Shown: positions 1 to 8,115, counted from the stretch's first letter. The stretch: 39,242 nt of DNA from Anaerolineae bacterium (GCA_019913005.1 JAIOHL010000029.1:1-39242); one strand, 5' to 3'. Numbers and translations are program-made. Notes: generated by a model not told the origin, from the letters alone.

Positions 1-128
1 CCATCGAAACCTTCAACAGTCAGTTGGAGAAGATGGGGCTACAACGCTTGTATACCCGCACCAACGCTGGGTTCGACCTGAAAGTCCATGCCACTCTCTT
101 GGCTTTAGCTTTCATTAATTTACACTAG
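1..128 (+). CDS. Transposase, C-terminal end only (cut by window edge)
   Basis: The reading frame enters from outside the window (first complete codon at 3) and stops at a TAG at 126-128, giving 41 residues. They begin IETFNSQLEKMGLQRL and continue with a basic, Ala/Leu-rich helix. A Glu followed by a Ser-Gln-Leu segment and then an Arg/Thr/Gly/Lys-containing tail is the usual arrangement around the last catalytic Glu of DDE transposases of the IS982/IS5/IS4 kind. The family cannot be resolved from this tail. The right end of the element should lie between 129 and about 190, just before the recD2 stop codon, but I could not identify an inverted repeat with only one end visible. Confidence 0.6.
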   Translation, partial: IETFNSQLEKMGLQRLYTRTNAGFDLKVHATLLALAFINLH

Positions 129-190
129 CAATCAAGGTATAAATATATAAGACATCATTTCCTCACAAAAAGTTATCTGTGATTTCTAGA

Positions 191-2398
191 CTAGTCCAAC
201 CGCCACGCCAATGCACTCCACCGTCGTGCCACCTCATTATTATTAACTGCAATCGCAATGGCTTTGCGTGTACCAACCAACACCACCATCTTCTTGGCAC
301 GGGTGATCGCGGTATACAACAAATTGCGCTGCAACATCATATAGTGCTGCGTCAAAATCGGCATCACCACCACTGGATATTCGGCCCCCTGACTTTTATG
401 GACAGAAATGGCGAAGGCATGAACCAATTCATCGGCTTCTAGCCAATCGTACATGACCAAGCGTCCATCAATCATCACATTCAGCACATGCTCCTGCAGA
501 TCAATACTGTGGATGCGTCCAATATCCCCGTTAAAAACCTCTTTTTCATAATTGTTTCGGGTCTGCATCACCTTATCCCCGACCCGGAACAACCGCCCCG
601 CCAACAATTTCTCGGCCTTGCGTCCGGGGGGATTCAGCCGTTGCTGCAAGGCATCATTGAGCGCATTCACCCCAATTTTGCCCATATACATCGGGGCCAA
701 TACTTGAATTTCATCCAGCGGGTCGTGCCCAAACTTTTGCGGCACTCGATTCTGCACAATATCTACCAATAATTGAGCAGCCTCTTGAGGGTCTTCTTCG
801 GCAAAGAAAAAGAAGTCATGACCGTTATTGCTGGTATCCGGTGTTTGACCATGATTGATGCGATGGGCATTTTGAATAATCATGCTGCCTCCCGCCTGCC
901 GAAAAATGGTTTCTAAGACGCTTACCGGACAAATCGCACTGCGAATAACATCACGCAGCACATCGCCTGCCCCCACACTCGGCAGTTGATCCACGTCCCC
1001 CACCAACAATAAATGGGTTTCGGGCCGAATCGCTTTCAGCAGGTTATAAAACAGTAATAGATCAATCATCGAGGCTTCATCCACCACCACCAAATCGGTG
1101 TTGAGTGGGTTATCCTCGTTATAGGTAAATCCCTCAGCCGGAGCGAATCCCAAGAGGCGGTGAATCGTCTGGGCAGGGTGTCCGGTTGCCTCCGATAAGC
1201 GTTTGGCCGCACGTCCGGTGGGGCTGGCGAGTTTAAATTTATGCCCGGTGCTTTCCAAAATACCGATAATCGTGCGGAGGGTGGTGGTTTTGCCTGTGCC
1301 GGGGCCACCTGTCAAAATCGCCACCTTATTGGTCAATGCCATATGCACGGCGCGTTTTTGCTGCTCCGAAAGCGATACTCCGCCATCGCCGGTGACGTTG
1401 ACAATCAGCATATCCCATTGCCCCGGCGGCATTAGGCTTAATTTTTGCAGTCGGCTGGTTGGTGTGTCCATCATACGGTGCAGGCGCGTGGCAGCACCTT
1501 TCTCGCTGTAATACATCGCAGCGTGGTAGACAACTTGGGTTGGCGTTTCCGCCTGACCAACAGGCAAATCCTCTAAGAACACCTCACCTGAATTACACAG
1601 CCGATTAAGTGCCTCATCGAGTAACCCTTCCTCAACTTCGAGCAGTTCCGCCGCGACCTTGAGCAGTTCCTCGGTTGGCATAAACACGTGCCCGTTATTG
1701 GTGGCTTCATTAAGCGCATACACCAAACCTGCCGTCAAACGAGTGGGAGCATAAATCGGCAGGCCCAGGTCGCGTGCCAATTTATCCGCTGTTTTAAAGC
1801 CAACCCCATAGATTTCCTTGACCAGATTATAGGGGTCTTGCTGTACCCGCTGAATTGAATCATCCCCATAGGTTTTGTAGATGCGGAGGGCCAGCGACGT
1901 ATTAAGGCCGTGTCCTTGTAGAAAGATCATCACTTCTTTGATAGTGCGCTGTTCTTGCCATGCTTTGGCGATCAATCCCGCTTTATGTTTACCCACCCCC
2001 GGCACATCACGCACTTTTTCTGGCATCCGGTCTAGGACATCTAAGGTCTCCGTACCAAAAAAATCCACAATCTTTTTGGCGGTCTTATCCCCCACGCCGC
2101 GAATGAGGCCGCTGCCCAAATAGCGTTGAATCCCTTCAATGGTGGCAGGTCGCAATTGGGTCACGGTTTCGGCCTTAAACTGCTGCCCATGTACGGGGTG
2201 ATTTGTCCACTGGCCCGTAAAGCGCACCCTTTCGCCCGGCTGCAATTCTGGCATGGTACCCACAACCGTCATTAAGGTATCCCCGCGCCGATTGAGAGGG
2301 GGTTGATCCGGGGCAAGCCGCAGCACGCAGTAGCCTGTATCGGTGCTGTAGTAGGTGATTCTTTCAACGTTGCCTTCAAGCGAATTTTCGGTGATCAT
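191..2398 (-). CDS. recD2: RecD2-type ATP-dependent DNA helicase (SF1B)
   Basis: A 735-residue protein, the usual length for RecD2, the RecBC-independent 5'-3' helicase used in DNA repair and replication-fork maintenance. The N-terminal third has an OB-like segment and helix-hairpin-helix repeats (GLIRGVGDKTAKKI near 97 and a DVPGVGKHKA segment near 130). Walker A is GGPGTGKTTT at 364-373 and Walker B/motif II is VVVDEAS with the acidic pair at 440-441. Late helicase motifs are a SVHKSQGAEYPVV stretch near 675 and a LLYTAITRAKK stretch near 700. The C-terminus looks intact although a transposase tail ends about 60 bp beyond its stop codon. Start is the ATG at 2398. It is transcribed divergently from the Nudix gene. 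Function rests on strong family signatures. Confidence 0.95.
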   Translation of the reverse strand: MITENSLEGNVERITYYSTDTGYCVLRLAPDQPPLNRRGDTLMTVVGTMPELQPGERVRFTGQWTNHPVHGQQFKAETVTQLRPATIEGIQRYLGSGLIRGVGDKTAKKIVDFFGTETLDVLDRMPEKVRDVPGVGKHKAGLIAKAWQEQRTIKEVMIFLQGHGLNTSLALRIYKTYGDDSIQRVQQDPYNLVKEIYGVGFKTADKLARDLGLPIYAPTRLTAGLVYALNEATNNGHVFMPTEELLKVAAELLEVEEGLLDEALNRLCNSGEVFLEDLPVGQAETPTQVVYHAAMYYSEKGAATRLHRMMDTPTSRLQKLSLMPPGQWDMLIVNVTGDGGVSLSEQQKRAVHMALTNKVAILTGGPGTGKTTTLRTIIGILESTGHKFKLASPTGRAAKRLSEATGHPAQTIHRLLGFAPAEGFTYNEDNPLNTDLVVVDEASMIDLLLFYNLLKAIRPETHLLLVGDVDQLPSVGAGDVLRDVIRSAICPVSVLETIFRQAGGSMIIQNAHRINHGQTPDTSNNGHDFFFFAEEDPQEAAQLLVDIVQNRVPQKFGHDPLDEIQVLAPMYMGKIGVNALNDALQQRLNPPGRKAEKLLAGRLFRVGDKVMQTRNNYEKEVFNGDIGRIHSIDLQEHVLNVMIDGRLVMYDWLEADELVHAFAISVHKSQGAEYPVVVMPILTQHYMMLQRNLLYTAITRAKKMVVLVGTRKAIAIAVNNNEVARRWSALAWRLD

Positions 2399-2451
2399 GC
2401 CCTCGTATCCTTAAAACGTGTCATGTCACATCATAGCCGATTGAACGTGGG

Positions 2452-2479
2452 TTGCGCCATACCCAGCGCCCGTTATAGT
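2452..2479 (+). promoter_or_regulatory. Candidate sigma70-type promoter for the Nudix-ridA pair
   Basis: TTGCGC at 2452-2457 and TATAGT at 2474-2479 are separated by 16 bp and lie about 33 bp before the Nudix start codon, in the 113-bp gap between divergent recD2 and the Nudix gene. Found by eye only. Confidence 0.4.
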
Positions 2480-2511
2480 TGTACCGCATCCATATCATTT
2501 CAGGAGCATCC

Positions 2512-3498
2512 ATGTCTCAGCAATCCTTTGCCGACGGCTATATTAAATGGCTGCGTTCGCACGTCGGCCATCAACTCATTTATTTGGTCTATACCAATGC
2601 TTTTGTATTTGACGAAGAAAACCGCCTGTTGGTTCAAGAGCGTTATGATTTTGATTGGGTCAGCGTGCCGGGTGGCGCATTGGAACCCCATGAAAGCCTA
2701 TTAGATTGTGTGCGCCGCGAAACCTTTGAGGAGACCGGCATTGAGTGTACCGTTGAACGATTGATCGGCGTGTACAGCCATCCGCGTTACAACCTGCTCT
2801 ATCCCAATGGCGATCAAGTGCAGCAGTGGGGCGCCGCCTTTGTCTGCCGTGCCACCTCTAGTGATATAAAGGTGGATGGACGCGAAACGCTCAAGGCCAG
2901 CTTCCGCCCCGTCGAAGAAATCCGCCACCGCCTGCCGATTCACTATCAAGAAATGCTGCAATTTATTGAATCCCATCCCAACCAAGCACACGTCGAAGAA
3001 GTCTATTTTGGGCCGAATGGTCGTCCTTTTTATTCCACCATGCGCCAATATGTCGGTCAGGCCCAACTTATTTTGCCGGGGGTCTCGGCAGCAGTTTTTA
3101 ACGAAAAAGGTGAATTGCTGGTCGCCCATCAAAAGAAACGCCAATATTGGGACATCCCCGGCGGTCTTGCCGATTTGGATGAAAGCAGCAGCGCCACCGC
3201 CGTCCGCGAAACCCGCGAAGAAACGGGCATGGAGGTAGAGCCTGTTCGCCTGCTAAGTGTTTTAAGTAATCCTACTTTGTTGACTGGCACGTTATCCAAT
3301 GGCGATGAATTTCGCGGGGTAGATTTGGTCTTAGAATGTCGTATCGTTGGGGGTGAAATGCGGCCTGATGGGGTTGAGGTAGATCAGGCCGCCTTTAAAC
3401 CCATTGATGAATTGATTGCCCAACCTAATTTGCGCCCCTTTAATCGCCAGCGCTTGTTGGATATTCTTAACCGCGATAACGGCCCATTTATCAGCTAA
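2512..3498 (+). CDS. Tandem Nudix hydrolase (two complete Nudix domains)
   Basis: A 328-residue protein with two full Nudix boxes (GX5EX7REUXEEXGU): GGALEPHESLLDCVRRETFE onward at about 55-77 and GGLADLDESSSATAVRETRE onward at about 218-240. The metal-binding REXXEE core is intact in both, so both halves could be active. Nudix enzymes hydrolyse a nucleoside diphosphate linked to another group; the substrate cannot be read from the box. The halves are joined by about 100 residues. The ATG at 2512 is preferred because AGGAG lies 5 bp upstream; an in-frame TTG at 2479 has no such site. ridA follows 17 bp after the stop codon, so the two are probably one operon with a metabolite-cleaning theme. 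A duplication and fusion of one Nudix gene is the likely origin. Confidence 0.9.
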   Translation: MSQQSFADGYIKWLRSHVGHQLIYLVYTNAFVFDEENRLLVQERYDFDWVSVPGGALEPHESLLDCVRRETFEETGIECTVERLIGVYSHPRYNLLYPNGDQVQQWGAAFVCRATSSDIKVDGRETLKASFRPVEEIRHRLPIHYQEMLQFIESHPNQAHVEEVYFGPNGRPFYSTMRQYVGQAQLILPGVSAAVFNEKGELLVAHQKKRQYWDIPGGLADLDESSSATAVRETREETGMEVEPVRLLSVLSNPTLLTGTLSNGDEFRGVDLVLECRIVGGEMRPDGVEVDQAAFKPIDELIAQPNLRPFNRQRLLDILNRDNGPFIS

Positions 3499-3515
3499 TT
3501 TGAAAAGGAAAAATC

Positions 3516-3908
3516 ATGATGTCACGCGAAGTCATCAAAACCACTGGAGCACCGCCCGCCTTAGCCGCCTATTCACAGGGCATTGTCGCCAGCGGCAAAT
3601 TTGTATTCATGGCAGGGCAGTTGGGACTTGACCCTGAAAGCAAACAATTGGTCGAAGGTGGGGTGGAAGCCCAAACTGAACGCGCCATTCTCAACCTCAA
3701 GGCTGTGTTGGAAGCCGCCGGGTCGTCACTAGAAAACGTCGTAAAGGTAACAGTATTTTTGCACAACATCAGCGATTTCGCGGCCATGAACAGCGTCTAC
3801 ATCCGGTATTTTCCTGCCAACCCACCCGCTCGTTCGGCGTTTGGTGGCAACGATCTCCCCCTCGGCGGCTTGGTCGAAATTGAATGTATCGCCGTCGTGC
3901 CCGAATAA
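3516..3908 (+). CDS. ridA: RidA (YjgF/YER057c/UK114) reactive enamine/imine deaminase
   Basis: 130 residues, the family's normal size. RidA proteins form trimers in the cytoplasm and hydrolyse reactive 2-aminoacrylate and related enamines/imines made by PLP enzymes. Family hallmarks visible are AAYSQGI near 17-23, FMAGQLGLDP near 31-40, the substrate-binding Arg in NPPARSAFG near 102-110 and the acidic residue in LVEIECIAVVPE at the end. AAGGA sits 9 bp before the ATG at 3516; the next codon is also ATG, so the start could be 3519. It is likely co-transcribed with the Nudix gene upstream. A hairpin follows. Confidence 0.93.
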   Translation: MMSREVIKTTGAPPALAAYSQGIVASGKFVFMAGQLGLDPESKQLVEGGVEAQTERAILNLKAVLEAAGSSLENVVKVTVFLHNISDFAAMNSVYIRYFPANPPARSAFGGNDLPLGGLVEIECIAVVPE

Positions 3909-3918
3909 AATTGTTGCT

Positions 3919-3960
3919 GAAAATAAAAGCCCCCTCAACCCAAACTGGATCAGGGGGCTG
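3919..3960 (-). terminator. Intrinsic terminator between convergent genes
   Basis: AGCCCCCT at 3928-3935 pairs perfectly with AGGGGGCT at 3952-3959. Read on the minus strand the stem is followed by a T-rich run (TTTTATTTT, 3920-3928), the arrangement of a rho-independent terminator for the L,D-transpeptidase gene. The plus strand has no U-tract, so it may end ridA less efficiently. Confidence 0.75.
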
Positions 3961-3970
3961 CCTACTTCAA

Positions 3971-4002
3971 GCTAGATTCAGCACGGCGGCTTTAGTCCCG
4001 TG
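3971..4002 (+). repeat. Dispersed hairpin repeat, copy 1
   Basis: Contains AGATTCAGCACGG, a GGCTTTAG core and a closing CCGTG. CACGG pairs with CCGTG and GGC pairs with the bases after a short TTTA loop, leaving a one-base bulge. Near-identical units occur at 16091-16121 (same strand) and 36158-36190 (opposite strand). This copy lies between the transposase-unrelated terminator at 3928-3959 and the L,D-transpeptidase stop codon. Confidence 0.75.
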
Positions 4003-4004
4003 TT

Positions 4005-5051
4005 TTAATACGACCCGCTGTAGTACACGTACACCGAGCCATTTCCCAGCCAATCCCACAGCCATGCCGCATCGCTAACCGTCAAATTGACACAACCATG
4101 ACTCTGCCGATAGCCGAATCCATTATGCCAATACGTTCCATGTAGGCTGATGTCGCCATCAAAATACATCGCATACGGCACATTTTCGAGGCGATAGGCA
4201 TCTTCACGCCCCTCCGCCCCACTCATCGGCGCATTAACTTGGCGACCATAGACATTAAACACCCCAGCGCGGGTATCCCATCCCGGCAATCCCGATGAAA
4301 TCAGCGTTGCAAAAACAGGGGTACCGCCTTCATAGGCAATCAAGACCTGCTCATACAGGTCAATCCCAACCCAACGCGCTCCCACACCACCGGGGGGTGC
4401 GATTGGGTTATAAACCCCCATCATGGTTTGGGCCACCCATTTATATGGGCCAACCAAATACCACGCAAGGCCATCCACCACCTGCACGGCAAAAATATTG
4501 ACCACGCTGTAACGACCAACGCGGCGTTCTTCTAATTGGACAGGTGCGCCCCCCGGCACTTCCGATGCAAAATGGGTACGTAAAATCCAGCCCCACGGCA
4601 TGGCTGGCGTTCCAGTAATGACCACCCCGCGAAAATAGGAGGGGTCAATTTTGGTTAAATGGCGCTCGTGCATCCATTCGCCGGGGTTGATCTCGACCCA
4701 CGGCCCCACATGTTGGCGCGGCGTAATAAATTGATAGCCGTCCATGATGCTGTACAGCACTTTGGTCCCACCATAAGGGCCATCATAAACCACCGCCGGG
4801 GTAATTTCGACCCGCAAAAATTCATAACCCGCAACCACGCCCATATTGACACCAATGGTCTCAACCGGTGGGCCGGGCAGCGCCGCCATATACCCCTGAC
4901 AATCCGGCCCATTGGGGTCAGCATCGCAGGGGCCAGCAAAAGCACTCATTTTGATTTCGGGCTTATCCACTGCATAAGCCGCCGTACCCACTACAAAAAT
5001 CGCTAGGAGGCACAATAGGGCCATAAAGCGCGACCATAATTTCCGAGTCAT
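4005..5051 (-). CDS. Secreted L,D-transpeptidase (YkuD domain)
   Basis: 348 residues. L,D-transpeptidases cross-link peptidoglycan stem peptides outside the membrane through a catalytic Cys. The N-terminus is a classic signal peptide (basic MTRK, hydrophobic core, AAYA cleavage region near 27). The YkuD signature is intact: His at 304 in SLHGTYWH, then SHGCVNL with His 318 and catalytic Cys 320. The preceding 200 residues, Trp/Gly/Pro rich, probably hold SH3-like or other wall-binding segments; no known domain was recognised there. The ATG at 5051 is chosen because GGAG lies 7 bp upstream; a TTG at 5069 would extend the N-terminus. It follows the PP2C gene by 92 bp in the same direction. Confidence 0.9.
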   Translation of the reverse strand: MTRKLWSRFMALLCLLAIFVVGTAAYAVDKPEIKMSAFAGPCDADPNGPDCQGYMAALPGPPVETIGVNMGVVAGYEFLRVEITPAVVYDGPYGGTKVLYSIMDGYQFITPRQHVGPWVEINPGEWMHERHLTKIDPSYFRGVVITGTPAMPWGWILRTHFASEVPGGAPVQLEERRVGRYSVVNIFAVQVVDGLAWYLVGPYKWVAQTMMGVYNPIAPPGGVGARWVGIDLYEQVLIAYEGGTPVFATLISSGLPGWDTRAGVFNVYGRQVNAPMSGAEGREDAYRLENVPYAMYFDGDISLHGTYWHNGFGYRQSHGCVNLTVSDAAWLWDWLGNGSVYVYYSGSY

Positions 5052-5143
5052 CACCACACTCCATTCCAATAATATCTACAAAGCCAGAAATCCTACCGCA
5101 TTTGTTGGGAATTTCATCTGTACGAATAGTCTACGGTTCTTAG

Positions 5144-6403
5144 CTACGTTTCGCTGGTGTCCTCATCACCGAGGATTTGATCTAAATTAAATGAGCCAAA
5201 TTGGGCCGTCTGAAATAAGTTATCAGCCGATTTGGGTGGGCGTTCGTCCTCAATATTGATAACTACCAATCTTTCTAGTGGGACGGTGCTTTCATCCAAT
5301 ATCGCCTTGACCACCACCACACTTATATTATCTTCTCCGCCACGTACATTGGCGAGGTCAATCAGTTCTTGCGAAATGGCTTCTGGATCACCAACCCGCT
5401 TGACAATTTCGCCAATTTCATCGCCTTCCAAATGCCGTGTTAGTCCATCGGAACACAAGACGAGGCAATCCCCCGCCTTGAGGTATTGGGTATATAAATC
5501 GGCCTCAACCGCGTCCACCTGACCCAGTGCCCGATATAACACGCTCCGCATCGGATGAATACTGGCTTGTTCACGGGTAATATGCCCCGACGACACCAAT
5601 ACTTCTACAAAGCTGTGGTCATCGGTAATTTGATGCACCCACCCATGTTCGCCGTCTATCAGATAGGCTCGGCTATCCCCAATGTGCGCCACAATAATGC
5701 GATTGCCACGTACAAACGCCATCGTTGCGGTTGTGCCCATGCCTTGATAGCTCTTATCTTGGCTAATTTTATCCAAGACCGCTTCATTGGCATGATGCAG
5801 GGCATCCCGCAATTTTTGCTGGACTTCTTCCTCGGTTAGTTCCTGCAAAATCTCACTGCCGCGTAGTGCCCCCGTGAAATCCGCCTGCACCGCTTCCTTA
5901 GCCAAACGACTAGCTTCTTCGCCTGCTGCCGCGCCACCCATGCCATCCGCGACCAGTGCCAAAATAACCCCGCTGCGTGCCCAGATACCCACATTATCTT
6001 CGTTGTTGGAGCGTACTTGCCCCACACTCGAACGGGCACTCGCTAGCAAGCGTAGTCCATAATGCTCATCCGGCACCATCAAGGCTGCACCACACCGCTG
6101 ACAGACATCGGCTGTCGGCAAATTATCCATACCACAGCGCAAGCACTTTAGAAAATCGTGATATTGCGCTGCAAGTTCTTTGGTTGCTTTAGCATCGGCC
6201 AGTTCTTGAATCGAGGGGGGGATACCCAACTGTGGATCGGTATCCTTAATGTCAATTTCAATTGTGTCATCCAAGTCGGTTTGGTGACGCGGTTTCATGC
6301 CCTTGATTGGTTTGTTTTGCTCCAGCGCCGTTCCACACTCAAAGCAAAAAACAGCCCGTTTCAGATTGACATAACCACAGTGAGGACACACATTGTCTGC
6401 CAT
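5144..6403 (-). CDS. PP2C-family Ser/Thr protein phosphatase with two N-terminal zinc ribbons
   Basis: 419 residues. Two CxxC...CxxC zinc ribbons come first: Cys 6/9/20/23 and Cys 87/90/101/104. The PP2C (PppA/Stp) domain runs from about 117 to 368 with RSNNEDN near 131-137, the metal-binding VADGMGG at 151-157, AHIGDSRAYL near 239-248, LCSDGL near 316-321 and GGEDNIS near 355-361. It should dephosphorylate Ser/Thr targets of Hanks-type kinases, such as the kinase encoded at 29958-31505. The linker is acidic, with Thr residues in DLDDTIEIDIKDTD (43-56), a possible FHA-type phosphopeptide. The ATG at 6403 is preferred over a TTG at 6442 for spacing to AAGGG. The ribbons suggest binding to another protein, but no partner is shown. 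Confidence 0.92.
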   Translation of the reverse strand: MADNVCPHCGYVNLKRAVFCFECGTALEQNKPIKGMKPRHQTDLDDTIEIDIKDTDPQLGIPPSIQELADAKATKELAAQYHDFLKCLRCGMDNLPTADVCQRCGAALMVPDEHYGLRLLASARSSVGQVRSNNEDNVGIWARSGVILALVADGMGGAAAGEEASRLAKEAVQADFTGALRGSEILQELTEEEVQQKLRDALHHANEAVLDKISQDKSYQGMGTTATMAFVRGNRIIVAHIGDSRAYLIDGEHGWVHQITDDHSFVEVLVSSGHITREQASIHPMRSVLYRALGQVDAVEADLYTQYLKAGDCLVLCSDGLTRHLEGDEIGEIVKRVGDPEAISQELIDLANVRGGEDNISVVVVKAILDESTVPLERLVVINIEDERPPKSADNLFQTAQFGSFNLDQILGDEDTSET

Positions 6404-6470
6404 AGGAATGACCCTTGAACTCTCTTTAAGATATTTTGGCAAAAATCGCGGTCAATTGTTCTTCATGTTC

Positions 6471-7184
6471 TTAATTGGTCGAGTCGGTTGGCGTCGCTTC
6501 GGTTGAATTCTCGATGAGATGAGCATTGACAGTAATTTCTGCCGCCATTTCACTGCTACCAATTTGTTCTGGGAAATTGACTCCAAAGTCTTTCAAATCA
6601 ATGATCGGCGATGTCTTGATTGTCAAAACCCCATCTTGAAGGCTCACGGTTGCGTCAACCGTATAATCCTTGACGACTCCGCTAATTTCCAACTGACCCA
6701 CCAATTTAATCGGCTGTTCGGCAATCGTAGCGGAATCCTCAAACGTTTCCGTGCTCGTCGCAACAAACCGCCCATAGGGATATTCATCTGCTTTGAGACC
6801 CGCTTTGAGGACAAAATCAATAAATTCACCCGATTCCGTCTTGGTACTTTGCCCATCCATTTGCAGATTAACTTCCAACTGACGTTTCCCATCGGGGGTC
6901 GGCTTCAAAATCAAGTTTTCGCCGCTAATATCAATCGTGCCGTGAATACGCTCCAAAATCGTGAATTTCAGTTCCGAATTCTCTTGAGTAACGGCATAGA
7001 TTTGGGCTTGGGGGATAGGAGTAGCAAATTGAAGTTTGTTTTCTTTGGCCTCTACATCGCGGATAAAAAACCAATAGACCACGAACAAAATGGGCAGCAA
7101 AACAATCAATGCACAGCCGCCCAAAATCCGCCCTCGTCTGCGTTTGGATTGAGGCAGTGTCTTCGGTGAGTTTGAATAGGTCAT
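6471..7184 (-). CDS. Membrane-anchored YceI-like protein
   Basis: 237 residues: a short basic cytoplasmic tail (SKRRRGR), one transmembrane helix at about 23-43 (CALIVLLPILFVVYWFF), then an extracellular beta-rich domain. Pieces such as VTQENSELKFTILERIHG, the middle SATIAEQPIKLVGQLEISG region and IIDLKDFGVNFPE near the end match the YceI/lipocalin-like family, thought to bind isoprenoids or other amphiphiles. Family members usually have a cleavable signal; here the helix looks retained. AGGAA lies 7 bp before the ATG at 7184. It heads a run of three minus-strand envelope/signalling genes with gaps of 67 and 92 bp. The ligand is unknown. Confidence 0.75.
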   Translation of the reverse strand: MTYSNSPKTLPQSKRRRGRILGGCALIVLLPILFVVYWFFIRDVEAKENKLQFATPIPQAQIYAVTQENSELKFTILERIHGTIDISGENLILKPTPDGKRQLEVNLQMDGQSTKTESGEFIDFVLKAGLKADEYPYGRFVATSTETFEDSATIAEQPIKLVGQLEISGVVKDYTVDATVSLQDGVLTIKTSPIIDLKDFGVNFPEQIGSSEMAAEITVNAHLIENSTEATPTDSTN

Positions 7185-7286
7185 GTCGATGTTCCTGCAT
7201 AAGAAAAAGTAATTTGGTTTTAACCGTTTGAGACAATTATAAGGCAAAGGCGAATGGAAAACACAATTTTGGATTGGATTCAAACC

Positions 7287-7315
7287 TTGACTGGCTACCA
7301 GCCAACTGCTATGAT
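7287..7315 (+). promoter_or_regulatory. Promoter for rplJ-rplL
   Basis: TTGACT at 7287-7292 and TATGAT at 7310-7315 with a 17-bp spacer are close to the sigma70 consensus. Transcription would start near 7322, just before the L10 leader, leaving about 200 nt of untranslated leader before rplJ. Confidence 0.7.
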
Positions 7316-7339
7316 TTGCGCGGCTTGAAAACTGAAAAT

Positions 7340-7410
7340 ACCTTTGCCACAGACAGCAGGTGCGCCAAAAAATATGGTGCTTAAATCCACAGCCCGCCGA
7401 GGTAAAGACC
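7340..7410 (+). promoter_or_regulatory. Ribosomal protein L10 leader (autoregulatory mRNA element)
   Basis: The stretch holds the signature blocks of the L10 leader known from Firmicutes and other phyla: AGACAGCAGGTGC at 7351-7363, GGTGCTTAAAT at 7376-7386 and GCCGAGGT at 7396-7403. GCGCC can pair with GGTGC across an A-rich loop. In the known system the L10(L12)4 complex binds this RNA and stops synthesis of more L10/L12. The 3' end, AAAGACC at 7404-7410, is complementary to the 5' arm of the terminator that follows, so the two structures can compete. Confidence 0.85.
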
Positions 7411-7428
7411 ATATGCAAGAAATTTATG

Positions 7429-7463
7429 GGTCTTTGCGGGTTGTCTGCAAAGACCTTTTTATT
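7429..7463 (+). terminator. Leader terminator (attenuator) upstream of rplJ
   Basis: GGTCTTTGC at 7429-7437 pairs perfectly with GCAAAGACC at 7447-7455 and is followed by TTTTTATT. It lies about 60 nt before the rplJ start and after the promoter, so it must be read through to make L10 and L12. AAAGACC at 7404-7410 can pair with GGTCTTT at 7429-7435 and would then block the terminator. Confidence 0.88.
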
Positions 7464-7522
7464 GGGCGGGGGATTGAATTTTTTCGAGAGCCAAATTTTA
7501 ACGGGAAGGAGGAAAAAAGACC

Positions 7523-8059
7523 TTGCCACTCAATAAAGATCGCAAAGAAGAAATCGTTGCCGAGTATGTTGAAATGCTCAAACGGACACAGGGCCTAATT
7601 GTGACCGAATATCGCGGCATGAGCATGGCACGCTTTGACACGCTACGGAGCAAATTGCGTGAAGCCGGGGCGAGTTATAACGTCACCAAAAACACCCTTT
7701 TCAAGATTGCCCTCAAAGAAGTGGGGATGGCGGTACCAGAGGATTTGCTATCTGGCCCTGTCGCGGTAGGCTTTGCCTACAAAGACCTGCCTTCAACGGT
7801 GAAAGCCCTCATTGACGCCACCAAAGACAATGAACTGCTGATCTTAAAAGGCGCGATTGCTCAAAAATCCGTCTTCAAGGAAGGCCAGTTGAAGACCTTG
7901 TCCGAACTGCCGTCACTCGATCAACTACGGGCATCGCTTATCGGGATACTTACCCAACCCATGTCGTCGCTGGTCAGTCTGCTTGTACAGCCGCAGCGTG
8001 ATGTGGTTGGTATCGTCGCAGCCTATGTTGAAAAACACGGCGGCTCCGAAGCGGCCTAA
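7523..8059 (+). CDS. rplJ: 50S ribosomal protein L10
   Basis: 178 residues, normal for L10, the base of the ribosomal stalk that carries L7/L12 dimers on its C-terminal helix and binds 23S rRNA. Typical landmarks are LNKDRKEEIVAEYVE at the start, GLIVTEYRGMS near 25-35, YNVTKNTLFKIAL near 52-64 and GPVAVGFAYKDL near 78-89. It starts with TTG at 7523 behind a strong AAGGAGG at about 7506-7512. rplL follows 56 bp later. The usual neighbours rplK-rplA and rpoB-rpoC are not next to it: the genes on both sides are unrelated, so this is a detached rplJL pair with its own leader control. Confidence 0.97.
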   Translation: MPLNKDRKEEIVAEYVEMLKRTQGLIVTEYRGMSMARFDTLRSKLREAGASYNVTKNTLFKIALKEVGMAVPEDLLSGPVAVGFAYKDLPSTVKALIDATKDNELLILKGAIAQKSVFKEGQLKTLSELPSLDQLRASLIGILTQPMSSLVSLLVQPQRDVVGIVAAYVEKHGGSEAA

Positions 8060-8115
8060 TTCCGTTATCGTAAATCTAGCTAATTTCAAAGTTTTAACCT
8101 ATAAGGAGATTAATC

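Noticed and set aside
1203-1511. Plus-strand open frames over recD2
   Set aside because: They lie entirely within a well-supported helicase gene on the other strand and have no family features.
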